A stretch of 64,000 nucleotides of DNA from Intestinicryptomonas porci (lineage in GTDB: Bacteria; Verrucomicrobiota; Verrucomicrobiia; Opitutales; Intestinicryptomonadaceae), in the NCBI RefSeq assembly GCF_033971905.1, contig NZ_JALBUT010000001.1, positions 324,500 to 388,499 of the forward strand. Direction: 5' to 3'. The number at the start of each line of letters is the position of its first letter. Position 1 is the stretch's first letter. Below the pieces are notes generated by a model. It ran no database searches. It saw nothing but the letters and a program-made list of their open reading frames with translations, and was not told where the DNA came from. A program made the translations under genes and the position numbers. Below are positions 35,259-43,342 of the stretch, in pieces.

Positions 35259-36680
35259 ATGAAAAAAGTAAAATTATTTGCATTGTCGCTAGTGACGATG
35301 ACTATGTTTGGCTGTGCAACTCACAAAAGCGAAACGGAAGACATTAGAAAAGCATGGGTAGTTGGGAACACGACACAGGCTCAAAAATTAGTTGACGAAA
35401 TCGTCCCCGACAAGCTTGATTCAGGGGATGAAGTTATTTGGCTGCTGGAACAGGGGTCTATTACCCGCGCTAATAAAGACATCGCAAATAGCACAAAATC
35501 TTTAGATAAGGCTTACAATAAAATCAAAAAATACGAAGAGGATGCAAAGTTCAAACTTGGCGAAGAAACAGCCGCGTTTTTGCTAAACCAGTCGTACATC
35601 TCATATAAAGGATACAATTACGACAAAATAATGCTCTCCATATACCAATCTCTGAATTTTATTGAAGCAAAAGATTTTGAAAGGGCTAAAGTCGAGCTTA
35701 GACGCCTGCAGGATTTCCAAACTGAAGCCAAAAGAGTAAATCTTAAAAGAATTGAAGATTCGGCGCAGGCTATAGAAGAAGGGAAAAAGAAAAATAAAAA
35801 CGCAAATTACAATTTAACGCCCCTGCTTCAGCAAGCGAGCACAAAAAACACCTTGTCAAAATATTACGGGGATCGCTACATGGCCGATCCGAAGAAATCG
35901 ATTCAAGAAGCGGCGAACATCTATGCAAACCCCTTTGGCTATTGGCTCTACGGCGTTTCTTTGATGGCCACAGGCGATAAAGACGACCAAAAAATGGCTG
36001 CCGACTCTTTCAGAATTTGCGCAGAAATGCTCGGAGGCAAATCGTCGGTGCTTAATTCCGACTCAGAAGAAGGAAAGGCGGTTCAAGATGGCGTACAAGA
36101 AAATTTCGGGAATGTCACTTATGTGGTATTTGAAACAGGTGTCGCCCCTTTGCGCAAACAATTCCGCTTGGATTTGCCGCTGTGGTTAATCAAAAAAGAT
36201 TTGCCGCACGTCGCAGTAAACTTCCCATATCTTGAAAAGCAGGCCAACTTTAAGGAAAGTGTAAAAGTTGTCGCCGCCGGCGCGCCACTGACTTTCGACC
36301 TCGTCTCGAACATGGATGACATCATTGAGGAAGAATTTTATATTGAACTTCCAATGGTCATTACCAAAACAATGCTCAGCGCCGCCGCAAAAGCGACAGC
36401 CCAATATTTTGCAGCGCAATCGGCAGGCAAATATGGAATGATTGTAAATACTGTAGGGGCAATATCCCAAACTTTGACAAACGATGCAGATTTGAGAACA
36501 TGGACTACACTTCCCAAACAAATAAAAATTGCAAAAGTTAAAACGCCAGCAGACGGCAAGATTACAATCGATAATGTTCCCTACTCGGTAAAGACCTCTG
36601 GCATAAACATTGTCCATGTAAAATCTATGTCAAAAGATGGCGCAAATCTCGTAAAAATTATAGATTTTAAATGCAAATAA
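35259..36680 (+). CDS. COG3014-family lipoprotein
   Basis: The 473-residue protein has a lipoprotein signal (LVTMTMFGCAT). The N-terminal two thirds are alpha-helical and TPR-like (KSLDKAYNKIKKYEED, SIYQSLNFIEAKDFERAKVELRRL, FGYWLYGVSLMATGD). A compact C-terminal domain follows (VVFETGVAPLRKQFRLDLPL, TWTTLPKQI). This matches the COG3014 lipoproteins that co-occur with LpoB and YcfL in proteobacteria. Residues 375-400 (AAKATAQYFAAQSAGKYG) are a conserved Ala-rich helix. Biochemical role unknown; likely outer-membrane anchored, facing the periplasm. Confidence 0.75.
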   Translation: MKKVKLFALSLVTMTMFGCATHKSETEDIRKAWVVGNTTQAQKLVDEIVPDKLDSGDEVIWLLEQGSITRANKDIANSTKSLDKAYNKIKKYEEDAKFKLGEETAAFLLNQSYISYKGYNYDKIMLSIYQSLNFIEAKDFERAKVELRRLQDFQTEAKRVNLKRIEDSAQAIEEGKKKNKNANYNLTPLLQQASTKNTLSKYYGDRYMADPKKSIQEAANIYANPFGYWLYGVSLMATGDKDDQKMAADSFRICAEMLGGKSSVLNSDSEEGKAVQDGVQENFGNVTYVVFETGVAPLRKQFRLDLPLWLIKKDLPHVAVNFPYLEKQANFKESVKVVAAGAPLTFDLVSNMDDIIEEEFYIELPMVITKTMLSAAAKATAQYFAAQSAGKYGMIVNTVGAISQTLTNDADLRTWTTLPKQIKIAKVKTPADGKITIDNVPYSVKTSGINIVHVKSMSKDGANLVKIIDFKCK

Positions 36681-36689
36681 GAATCAAAA

Positions 36690-37100
36690 ATGAAAAAAAT
36701 ATTATTTATCCCTCTGATAGGAATCCTATCTTTTTTGACAGCATGCTCGACAGTAAATACTGTCGAGCGCGCAAGCTCTAGCGCAAATACTCAGTATGTT
36801 AACGACAAGCGCGTCATTACCGACGGAAGCTTGAATGACTACGCGTACGTCGCGGCTGTTAATGAAACAAAAGTGGGCGAATTGCTCATGGTTCAAGCTA
36901 AAATTGTAAATTCCACCTCGTCCTTCCGCCAAATAAACTACAAGTTTGAGTGGATAGACAAAAACGGGATGGCAGTGCCGTCGGCAAATTCCGCATGGAT
37001 GAAGCTAATATTGGAAGGCGGCGAAGCGCAGTTCATTTCGGCAGTCGCGCCAAACATAAATGTTTGCGATTTTACCCTTAAATTGTTACCAAATAAATAA
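36690..37100 (+). CDS. YcfL-family lipoprotein (DUF1425)
   Basis: The 136-residue protein has a lipobox (GILSFLTACST) and a single beta-sandwich domain resembling YcfL: VAAVNETKVGELLMVQAKIVNSTSSFRQINYKFEWIDKNGM. It is 9 nt after the COG3014 gene and 11 nt before lpoB. In enterobacteria ycfL is the neighbour of lpoB; the shared order here supports both calls. Its function is not established. Confidence 0.75.
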   Translation: MKKILFIPLIGILSFLTACSTVNTVERASSSANTQYVNDKRVITDGSLNDYAYVAAVNETKVGELLMVQAKIVNSTSSFRQINYKFEWIDKNGMAVPSANSAWMKLILEGGEAQFISAVAPNINVCDFTLKLLPNK

Positions 37101-37111
37101 ATATAAGCTAT

Positions 37112-37678
37112 ATGAAAATAAAATTAATTAATTGGATATCATTGCCTATTGCCGCCATAATGATGGGATGCGCAAGCGGTAATGCAACATATATTCAGTC
37201 TGGCGGGGCAGATTCAATTGTTTCGACCCGTAAAATTAATATTGCCGATTGGAATAACGCCGCCGTAAAATTAACAAATAATATGCTCGCATCGGGCGTG
37301 CTTGACAACTTGAATTTGAAGCAGCCGATTAAGATGATGGTCAGCAATGTTAAAAACAAGACATCGGAAGTCATAGACACAACCATGCTTACCAACAAGA
37401 TTATAATGGATCTTACAAATTCAGGCAAGGTTCTCGTAATTAAAGACGACAAAGCCACGCAGGAATTGCTGGAATATGAATCAGAAAGAACAGGCAAAAA
37501 GATTGGCATGGCTAAAATTACGCTGACTGGATCGATTTCGGAAGACCGCGAAGTTAATTCAAGCGCAAGGGAAGTTACTTATACTTTCATCATGGAGCTT
37601 AATATGAATGGTACTTCAAGGTGGATTGGACAGGAACAAATCTCTAAGCAATCCAGCAGAAGCACGTTTGGGTTCTAA
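37112..37678 (+). CDS. lpoB: LpoB-like penicillin-binding-protein activator lipoprotein
   Basis: The 188-residue protein has a lipobox (PIAAIMMGCASG) and the LpoB fold pattern: WNNAAVKLTNNMLASGVL, KPIKMMVSNVKNKTSEVIDT, IIMDLTNSGKVLVI and a closing WIGQEQISK. In E. coli LpoB is an outer-membrane lipoprotein that reaches through peptidoglycan to activate PBP1b. Here the linker between the lipidated Cys and the domain is short, so its reach may differ. It sits in the conserved COG3014-YcfL-LpoB order. Confidence 0.78.
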   Translation: MKIKLINWISLPIAAIMMGCASGNATYIQSGGADSIVSTRKINIADWNNAAVKLTNNMLASGVLDNLNLKQPIKMMVSNVKNKTSEVIDTTMLTNKIIMDLTNSGKVLVIKDDKATQELLEYESERTGKKIGMAKITLTGSISEDREVNSSAREVTYTFIMELNMNGTSRWIGQEQISKQSSRSTFGF

Positions 37679-37685
37679 TTAGGTC

Positions 37686-37910
37686 ATGAAGTCTTTTTTG
37701 CTTATAGCTTCGCTTATATCGCTGGCGTTCCTAACCGGCTGCAAAAGTTCTGGATGGAACTGGGGGGCTTTCTCTGAATTTTTCACTCCGGGCGTTCATG
37801 CCGATTCTAGCGTGAGAACTTGGGATGAAACAGGGAACCCCCATGTAAAAGAGGTAAAAAATGATCCGGCATTTTTATACGATAGTGAGGCAAAACGGGT
37901 GCAGATGTAA
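37686..37910 (+). CDS. small lipoprotein, unknown
   Basis: The 74-residue product has a signal and lipobox (LLIASLISLAFLTGCKSSG) followed by about 55 residues rich in Trp and Pro (WNWGAFSEFFTPGVH). It is 7 nt after lpoB and is the last gene of the cluster; a terminator-like hairpin lies just downstream. No family recognised. Confidence 0.7.
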   Translation: MKSFLLIASLISLAFLTGCKSSGWNWGAFSEFFTPGVHADSSVRTWDETGNPHVKEVKNDPAFLYDSEAKRVQM

Positions 37911-37942
37911 AAACGCAACTAAACTGGCTATTGAGACAACAA

Positions 37943-37971
37943 GAGTTCTCCAAACATGGGGAATTCTTTTT
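37943..37971 (+). terminator. terminator after the CsgG/LpoB cluster
   Basis: GAGTTCTCC pairs with GGGGAATTC (with G-T wobbles) over a 6-nt loop, followed by TTTTT. A further small palindrome, AAAAGCCGCGGCTTTT, follows at about 37982-37998. Confidence 0.6.
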
Positions 37972-38296
37972 ATCGCCTAAAAAAGCCGCGGCTTTTGCAT
38001 GTGGTACCCTAAACCTACGTCGGCAATATTCATCTTAAAAATTTCAAATTAAAAAAGGGCAGAATATCAGCGAAGAGTTCAACTGCTATGACGAAAAAAT
38101 AAAGGAGTTTTCGCGCTCCGGCAATTTCTTAAAAATATGTCAAACGTTTGGCAATAGGCGGCAAAAACGGCGGAAAAAAGTCCGAAACAGGTCAAACCGC
38201 GTAAAAATTTTCCAAGCCACAAGAAATCCCATGTTTAAAGGCATTTAAATCTTTTTAAGACTTTTTCAGCCTTCCCCAAACCTCCTGTCATTTAAC
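37972..38296. other. gene-free stretch, possibly decayed coding sequence
   Basis: No start-to-stop gene is supported. One frame of about 65 codons (about 38055-38245, reading GQNISEEFNCYDEKIKEF) is open but has no start codon and becomes Arg/Lys-rich, as expected of non-coding or decayed sequence. Confidence 0.4.
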
Positions 38297-38436
38297 AAAA
38301 ATTGCTTTTTGCAGTTTTCTTTTTTTTGTCAACGGCAAAGATGGATTAGCAAAAGTTTAATTTATTTTTTTTATTATAATATTCAAGCACTTGCGGGATT
38401 TTTTTTAAATTTGGCAACCGTATTGTTAATACGCAT
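38297..38436 (+). repeat. 140-bp direct repeat, copy 2
   Basis: This is the second copy of the repeat at 29686-29820, in the same orientation, differing mainly in the lengths of T runs. It ends at the left inverted-repeat site of element inv-3, giving a reference flank against which inversion of the inner segment can be read. Confidence 0.9.
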
Positions 38437-38578
38437 ACCTTTTTGCAAGATTAAACTACTGGTTATTAACTATTTAAAATTTAGGAGTAAGTTAAAAAAA
38501 AACGATGCGAAAAGAAAAAATCTTTCCAAAGCCGTTATTTTACAAATTTTTGTTGACATGCGTATTAACAATACGCAT
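38416..38578. other. invertible promoter-like element inv-3
   Basis: The left site CGTATT-GTT-AATACG (38419-38433) and the right site TGCGTATT-AAC-AATACGCA (38559-38577) are inverted repeats. The inner segment (38437-38557) is 121 bp, exactly as in inv-1, and aligns with inv-1 only as its reverse complement: the 23 bp next to the -35 are identical and the far end is also similar. TTGACA touches the inside of the right site, so this copy is ON toward the PEP-CTERM gene. Confidence 0.82.
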
Positions 38579-38581
38579 ATT
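38553..38581 (+). promoter_or_regulatory. sigma-70-like promoter across inv-3 right site
   Basis: TTGACA (38553-38558), 17-nt spacer made of the palindromic site, CATATT (38576-38581). Inversion of the element would carry the -35 to the other side and silence this promoter. It lies about 35 nt upstream of the ATG at 38616. Confidence 0.7.
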
Positions 38582-38615
38582 TTTGAATTTTATCATAATT
38601 CTATTTTTAATAAAA

Positions 38616-40169
38616 ATGAGAAACATTCAAAAAATTATTGTGGCATTGGGATCCTCTTTATTGTTTCAAGGCGCATATGTTTTCGCCGCAGGGCAATATT
38701 TTGTTGAAGAGGATTTTAAGAACCAGACAATCGAAGGTACAAATCCGATAGCTAATTATGTCAGTTCAAAATTGTTGGGCACTCCCGACGAAATTTATAT
38801 TACGGGCAAAGAGGCGAGCGGCAATACCATTAATGCAAATCAAATTGTCAGTGGCGGGCTTATAGACAGTGGCTCTTCAAAACTTGTTGTTTCAAACAGC
38901 AAATTTTTAAACAATGTTGCCACAGTTTCAAGCGGATCTATTTATAGCGGAATATTGACAGGTTCAAACGTTGAAATCCGCGATAGCGAATTTAGCGGGA
39001 ATACCGCTTCGGTGAATGCGACTTCCGGAAATTATTGGGTATATGGTGGCATTCTGCGTTCGGCTGCAAATAGTGTCGTAAGTTTAGACAATGTAAAATT
39101 AGACTCCAACAGTGCAAAAAGCACTCATAGAGTTCAAGGTGGATCGATTCAAGTTTTTAATGGCGGAGTTTTAAATGTAAAAAATTCCTCTATTACAAAT
39201 AACACGGCGGAGGCAAAGTCCGTGGCGCGTGGTGGAGCAATCGAAAATTATAATGGTACTGTAAATATTTCGGATACTGTTTTTGAAAATAACAGTGTAT
39301 CAGGCATCAGTGAGCTCGAAAGTTCTACGGAAACTTTTGGCGGAGCGATATACATGTCAAAAGCCAATTCTGTCACAAATTTAACAGATGTAAGTTTTAT
39401 CGGCAATTCCGCCAAAAAAGGATATGGCGGCGCGCTTTGCCTTGAAAGCGGTTCTACGCTGAATTTGAAAGCTCAAAAGAATGCTGTTTTTTCAGGCAAC
39501 TACGCCACAAATTCAAACGGTGAAAAAGTTGACGAAAATGGCGGATTCTTATACATAAAGAGCGATTCAAAGGTAAATTTTGATGTTGATGGCGGTGTTG
39601 TTCTCACCATAGGCGACGGAACGGCGGGGTATGATTCCATAGCCGCAACCAACTCGTCAAATGCTCTCATAACAAAAGCAGGCTCAGGAGAAATGGTGGT
39701 AAACAGCTCCATGGTAAATTACGAATCGAACTTAAATGTCAATGAAGGTTCAATGACTGTAAACGGAGGCTTGGGAGCTAATACTCTTTCCATTGCATCG
39801 GGGGCTTCTTTTGCTTCAACGGGAGTTTTTGATATAGGTACTCTCGCAGTTTCTTCAAACGGCAAAATATCTCTTGCGGAAGGATCAACTTATGATGTTT
39901 TGCAGATAAATTACGAAGGAGAGCTTTTCAATGGCTACATTTTCTCAATAAGCGATATTTGCGATGGCGAATTTACTGAAAGTGTTGTTTGCAGCGTAAT
40001 TGAAAACGGCGGGGCGCAATACACGATATTTGATAAATACGGCGTAGAATGGGAATGCTATTATCAAGATAAAACTATTATTGTTGGCTCTATTCCCGAA
40101 CCTTCGACATACGCGGCAATCTTGGGCGCGCTTGCTCTCGCATTTGCGGCATATCGCAGAAGAAAGTAA
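38616..40169 (+). CDS. PEP-CTERM surface protein with adhesin-like beta-helix repeats
   Basis: I chose ATG 38616 (517 residues) because it opens a signal peptide (MRNIQKIIVALGSSLLFQGAYVFAA); the longer frame from 38505 would run through the promoter. The body has Asn/Ser/Gly-rich beta-helix-type repeats (FLNNVATVSSGSIYSG, FSGNTASVNATSG, FIGNSAKKGYGGAL), as in Pmp-like and autotransporter passenger proteins. The C-terminus is a PEP-CTERM sorting signal: PEPSTYAAILGALALA, then AYRRRK. It would be processed by an exosortase/archaeosortase-type system, not seen here. Expression is predicted to be phase-variable through inv-3. Confidence 0.82.
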   Translation: MRNIQKIIVALGSSLLFQGAYVFAAGQYFVEEDFKNQTIEGTNPIANYVSSKLLGTPDEIYITGKEASGNTINANQIVSGGLIDSGSSKLVVSNSKFLNNVATVSSGSIYSGILTGSNVEIRDSEFSGNTASVNATSGNYWVYGGILRSAANSVVSLDNVKLDSNSAKSTHRVQGGSIQVFNGGVLNVKNSSITNNTAEAKSVARGGAIENYNGTVNISDTVFENNSVSGISELESSTETFGGAIYMSKANSVTNLTDVSFIGNSAKKGYGGALCLESGSTLNLKAQKNAVFSGNYATNSNGEKVDENGGFLYIKSDSKVNFDVDGGVVLTIGDGTAGYDSIAATNSSNALITKAGSGEMVVNSSMVNYESNLNVNEGSMTVNGGLGANTLSIASGASFASTGVFDIGTLAVSSNGKISLAEGSTYDVLQINYEGELFNGYIFSISDICDGEFTESVVCSVIENGGAQYTIFDKYGVEWECYYQDKTIIVGSIPEPSTYAAILGALALAFAAYRRRK

Positions 40170-40188
40170 TTTTTATATAATATAAACA

Positions 40189-40228
40189 AAAGAACGCAAT
40201 GGAAGTTTCTCTGTTGCGTTCTTTTTTT
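40189..40228 (+). terminator. rho-independent terminator after PEP-CTERM gene
   Basis: AAGAACGCAA pairs with TTGCGTTCTT around a 14-nt loop and is followed by a T7 run. Confidence 0.85.
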
Positions 40229-40375
40229 GTGTGGAGTAAAATTTGCGTTTATTTGCATGTATGTAAAAAAAAGATGGCATCACTAAACGCCATCTTTTTG
40301 TTCTTTTATCCGCTTTTGTTTTATCTGATTTCTTGTCAGATTTCTGTCTTTTAAGTTTTTTTGAGGGGAGAAATC

Positions 40376-41257
40376 TTACTGCTTTTGCGGTTCGCAAAGC
40401 TTTTTAAATACGAGCCAATCCGTAAGCGATTTATGCCAGTTGTCTATCGGCAGCCCGTTTTGGAGTAAGCCGTAGGCATGACCGCCTTTTGAATACAGGT
40501 GCAAGTCGGCGTCCACTCCCGCTTCTTTGAGGGCGAGGTAGTAGGCAATGGAGCTGTTTACAAGCCCAGTGTCGTTTTGCGCTTGGACGATGAATGCCGT
40601 GGGCGTTTGCGCGTCCACTTTAAACTCTTTTGCCAGTCCGTAGTCTTTGCGGTTGTCTATCCATGCGGGGTAGATTAAAATTGTAAAGTTCGGTTTAGCT
40701 GAAACTTCGTCGATTTTGTCGAGCGGCTCGTAGGAGTTTTGGCTGTAAGATGTCGAGGCTCTCGCCGAGAGGTGCCCGCCTGCCGAAAATCCCATTACGC
40801 CTATTTTATCGGGGTCGATGTTAAATTTTTTTGCGTTTGCCCTGACAAGGCGGATTGCCCTTTGAATGTCGTTAAAGGCGGCTTCCCTGTCTTTTTGGTC
40901 GCTTACTCTGTATTTTAAAATGAAAGCTGAAATTCCAATTGAGTTTAGATAGTTTGCGATGTCTTCGCCTTCCTTGCCGTAAACCAATCCGCTGTAAGCT
41001 CCTCCGGGGCAGACTATGACCGCTGTTGTGGGTTTATCGCTTTTTATGGAGTAGATTTGTATGGCGGGAATTGAGACGTTTTTATAGTCGTAGCTTTGGT
41101 ATTTCCTGCCGGGGATTATTTTTCCCTTCATGTATTCGGGGGCGTCGGTTTTGCTGCCGGGCATTTTCACTCCGTCCCAGAGGTTCATGAACGGGGCGTT
41201 TGCAAGGGCGATGGCAGACGCCAGTATTGAGGTAATAAACAGTATGTTTTTTTTCAT
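40376..41257 (-). CDS. secreted alpha/beta-hydrolase esterase (BD-FAE / acetyl-xylan-esterase-like)
   Basis: The 293-residue protein has a signal peptide (NILFITSILASAIALA) and an alpha/beta-hydrolase fold. It has the oxyanion stretch CPGGAYSGL, nucleophile elbow GFSAGGHLS, an Asp region around VQAQNDTGLV and the catalytic His in GGHAYGL. This pattern is that of bifunctional feruloyl/acetyl-xylan esterases and related sugar-O-acetyl esterases. It probably deacetylates glycans in the periplasm. It is the last gene of a minus-strand run after murA. Confidence 0.82.
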   Translation of the reverse strand: MKKNILFITSILASAIALANAPFMNLWDGVKMPGSKTDAPEYMKGKIIPGRKYQSYDYKNVSIPAIQIYSIKSDKPTTAVIVCPGGAYSGLVYGKEGEDIANYLNSIGISAFILKYRVSDQKDREAAFNDIQRAIRLVRANAKKFNIDPDKIGVMGFSAGGHLSARASTSYSQNSYEPLDKIDEVSAKPNFTILIYPAWIDNRKDYGLAKEFKVDAQTPTAFIVQAQNDTGLVNSSIAYYLALKEAGVDADLHLYSKGGHAYGLLQNGLPIDNWHKSLTDWLVFKKLCEPQKQ

Positions 41258-41281
41258 TTTTCAGATAGGGGGTAAATTTTT

Positions 41282-42568
41282 TTAGAAACTGGGCAGGTCG
41301 GAATCCGAAATTCTTTCGACTTTCGCGCCGAGCAGGGCGAGCTTTTTATCTATAGATTCGTAGCCTCTGTCGAGATGGTAAATTCTTTGTATGAAAGTTT
41401 CGCCTTTTGCGCAGAGGGCGGCGATTAAAAGAGCCGCGCTTGCCCTCAGGTCAGACGCCATTATCGGCGCGCCCGAAAGAGGGGTTTTCCCCCTTATTAT
41501 CGCGCTTGGACCTTCCCTTACGATGTCCGCGCCCATTCTGCCGAGTTCCGAAACATGCATGAAGCGTTCGGGGTATATGCGCTCTGTTATTATGGAAATT
41601 CCGCTTACCTGCGTCATTAGCGTGGTAAGCTGGGCTTGCAAGTCTGTAGGAAACCCGGGGTGGGGCATTGTGACGGCTTCTACGGGTTTTAATTTCAAGC
41701 CTTCGCCGTCAACAAAAATATCTGACTTGGACTTTATTTGGATGTTTGCTCCCGCCGATTCCAAAATGTCGATGAGCGCGCCCAAGTCCTTTTTTACTGC
41801 TCCTTTTATCAAGACTTTTCCGCGCGTTGCGAGGGTTGCGATAATCCATGTTCCCGCTTCTATTCTGTCGGGCAACACTGTGTGCTCCGCGCCTCCGAGT
41901 TTGGGAACGCCAGTGATTTCAAGGGTTGGGGAACCTATGCCATCTATAATCGCGCCCATTTTTGCGAGCATTTTGCATAAATCGGCGATTTCAGGCTCGC
42001 ATGCGGCGTTTTCGATTATTGTTGTTCCGCTTGCCAAGACGCTTGCCATTAGGATGTTGGCTGTTCCCGTCACGGTGCTTCCAAATCTTCCGCCCAAAAA
42101 GATGTTTGCGCCTTTCATTCTTCTGGCATCGACTTTCAAATAGCCGCCTTCCGTTTCAATGGCGCAGTTTAAGGCTTTTAATCCTTTTATGTGCAAGTCT
42201 ATCGGTCTTGCGCCGATTACGCATCCGCCAGGCATGGAAACTTCTGCGCGCTTCATTCTTGCCGAGAGAGGCCCGAGCAGGCATATGGAGGCGCGCATCT
42301 TTCTCACCAAATCGTACGGAGCCCTGCTTGATATGTTTTTTGCTTCAATTTCCCAGACGTTCGGTTTGGGGTTTGAAACTTTTGCGCCCAATGAGGCGAC
42401 GATTTCCGCCATGAAGCGGACGTCGCTCAAATCGGGAACATTTTTTATGACGCATTTTTGGTCGGTCAAAAGGGTTGCCGCGAACATGGGAAGGCATGCG
42501 TTTTTCGCGCCCGACACGCACACTTCGCCTTGAAGGCGGACGCCCCCTTTTATACGCATTGCGTCCAT
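41282..42568 (-). CDS. murA: UDP-N-acetylglucosamine 1-carboxyvinyltransferase
   Basis: The 428-residue protein has the MurA inside-out barrel motifs: MRIKGGVRLQGEVCVSGAKNA, MRASICLLGPLSARM, PGGCVIGARPIDLH with the active-site Cys that fosfomycin attacks, GTWIIA and HPGFPTDLQAQL. It transfers enolpyruvate from PEP to UDP-GlcNAc, the first committed step of peptidoglycan synthesis. It lies 12 nt after the charged protein gene and 24 nt before the esterase on the same strand. Confidence 0.96.
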   Translation of the reverse strand: MDAMRIKGGVRLQGEVCVSGAKNACLPMFAATLLTDQKCVIKNVPDLSDVRFMAEIVASLGAKVSNPKPNVWEIEAKNISSRAPYDLVRKMRASICLLGPLSARMKRAEVSMPGGCVIGARPIDLHIKGLKALNCAIETEGGYLKVDARRMKGANIFLGGRFGSTVTGTANILMASVLASGTTIIENAACEPEIADLCKMLAKMGAIIDGIGSPTLEITGVPKLGGAEHTVLPDRIEAGTWIIATLATRGKVLIKGAVKKDLGALIDILESAGANIQIKSKSDIFVDGEGLKLKPVEAVTMPHPGFPTDLQAQLTTLMTQVSGISIITERIYPERFMHVSELGRMGADIVREGPSAIIRGKTPLSGAPIMASDLRASAALLIAALCAKGETFIQRIYHLDRGYESIDKKLALLGAKVERISDSDLPSF

Positions 42569-42580
42569 TTTAAAAAACGC

Positions 42581-43342
42581 CTACTGTTTGTCCTGGTTAG
42601 CGTTGCGGGGCTTAAAGCCTTTGTCGCCGCGTCTGTTGTGCGGGCGGAAATTCCTGTGGTTTTTGAAGTCGCCGCCTTTTTTGAAATCGCCTTTTGAGTT
42701 TGAGAACTTGCGGTTTTTGTTTTTCCAGTCCCCCTTGCGGTTCTTCTTGAATTTTGCGCCGTTTTTCTTGTCTTTTTTAAACAGGGAAGAGAAGAGGCGT
42801 TTAATTCTGTTGAAAAGCCCGATTTTCGGCTCTTCTGCCGAATTGTACGACACGAAATCCGCCTTCGCTTCGGGCTTTTTGAATTCGGGGCGGGAATTTT
42901 CAAGAGAAATTTCCACCGCTCTTGGCTTGAATTCCGACTTTTCAAAAGACGGGCCTTCGTGCCTTTCTTCTGCGGATTCGGAATTTTCCGATTCGCCTTC
43001 GGCGCGGAATTTGCGGTTGCGTTCATGTCTTGGACGGCGGTTTTCTAAGTCGTCTCCGTCTTCGCCCGCATAGCCTTCGATATGTTTGCCGCTCAGTTTT
43101 TCCTTGAAAGCGGATATGTCGGCAATTTCGCCGCAAGACGAGTTTTCAGCCGACTGCTCTTTTTTGACGTTTTGGCTTTTGTTGCGATGGTTTTTGCGCG
43201 GTTTGTAGGCTTTGGGTTCTTCTGTGGACGGATTTTCTGCGGTTTGCGCGCATGAGCATTCGTTTTCGCATTTGGCTTCTTCTGCAGCGGCTTCGCATTC
43301 AGGCGCGACTTGCGCTTCTTTTATTTCTGTGTTTTCTTCCAT
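42581..43342 (-). CDS. charged low-complexity protein, unknown
   Basis: The 253-residue protein has no signal. The first about 130 residues are acidic and Glu/Ala/Ser-rich with several Cys (ECEAAAEEAKCENECSC). A short hydrophobic/basic segment follows at about 178-195 (IGLFNRIKRLFSSLFKK). The last about 60 residues are strongly basic with Lys/Asn/Arg/Phe repeats (KNRKGDWKNKNRKFS, FRPHNRRGDKGFKPR), like RNA-binding tails. Its start, strand and close spacing to murA support a real gene. No family recognised; a disordered nucleic-acid-binding protein is a guess. Confidence 0.6.
   Translation of the reverse strand: MEENTEIKEAQVAPECEAAAEEAKCENECSCAQTAENPSTEEPKAYKPRKNHRNKSQNVKKEQSAENSSCGEIADISAFKEKLSGKHIEGYAGEDGDDLENRRPRHERNRKFRAEGESENSESAEERHEGPSFEKSEFKPRAVEISLENSRPEFKKPEAKADFVSYNSAEEPKIGLFNRIKRLFSSLFKKDKKNGAKFKKNRKGDWKNKNRKFSNSKGDFKKGGDFKNHRNFRPHNRRGDKGFKPRNANQDKQ

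Noticed and set aside
38055..38245. Start-less open frame upstream of inv-3
   Set aside because: No start codon or ribosome-binding site, and the composition becomes Arg/Lys-rich; treated as gene-free.
29803..38578. GTATTNNNAATAC palindromes as operators of a repressor instead of recombination sites
   Set aside because: Not excluded for single sites, but the strict inverted pairing, equal 121-bp spacing, reversed inner segments between copies and adjacent recombinase favour inversion.
42588..43073. Plus-strand 161-codon open frame opposite the charged protein
   Set aside because: Phe/Leu/Ser-rich composition is the antisense image of the Lys/Glu-rich minus-strand gene, which has better start and operon spacing.
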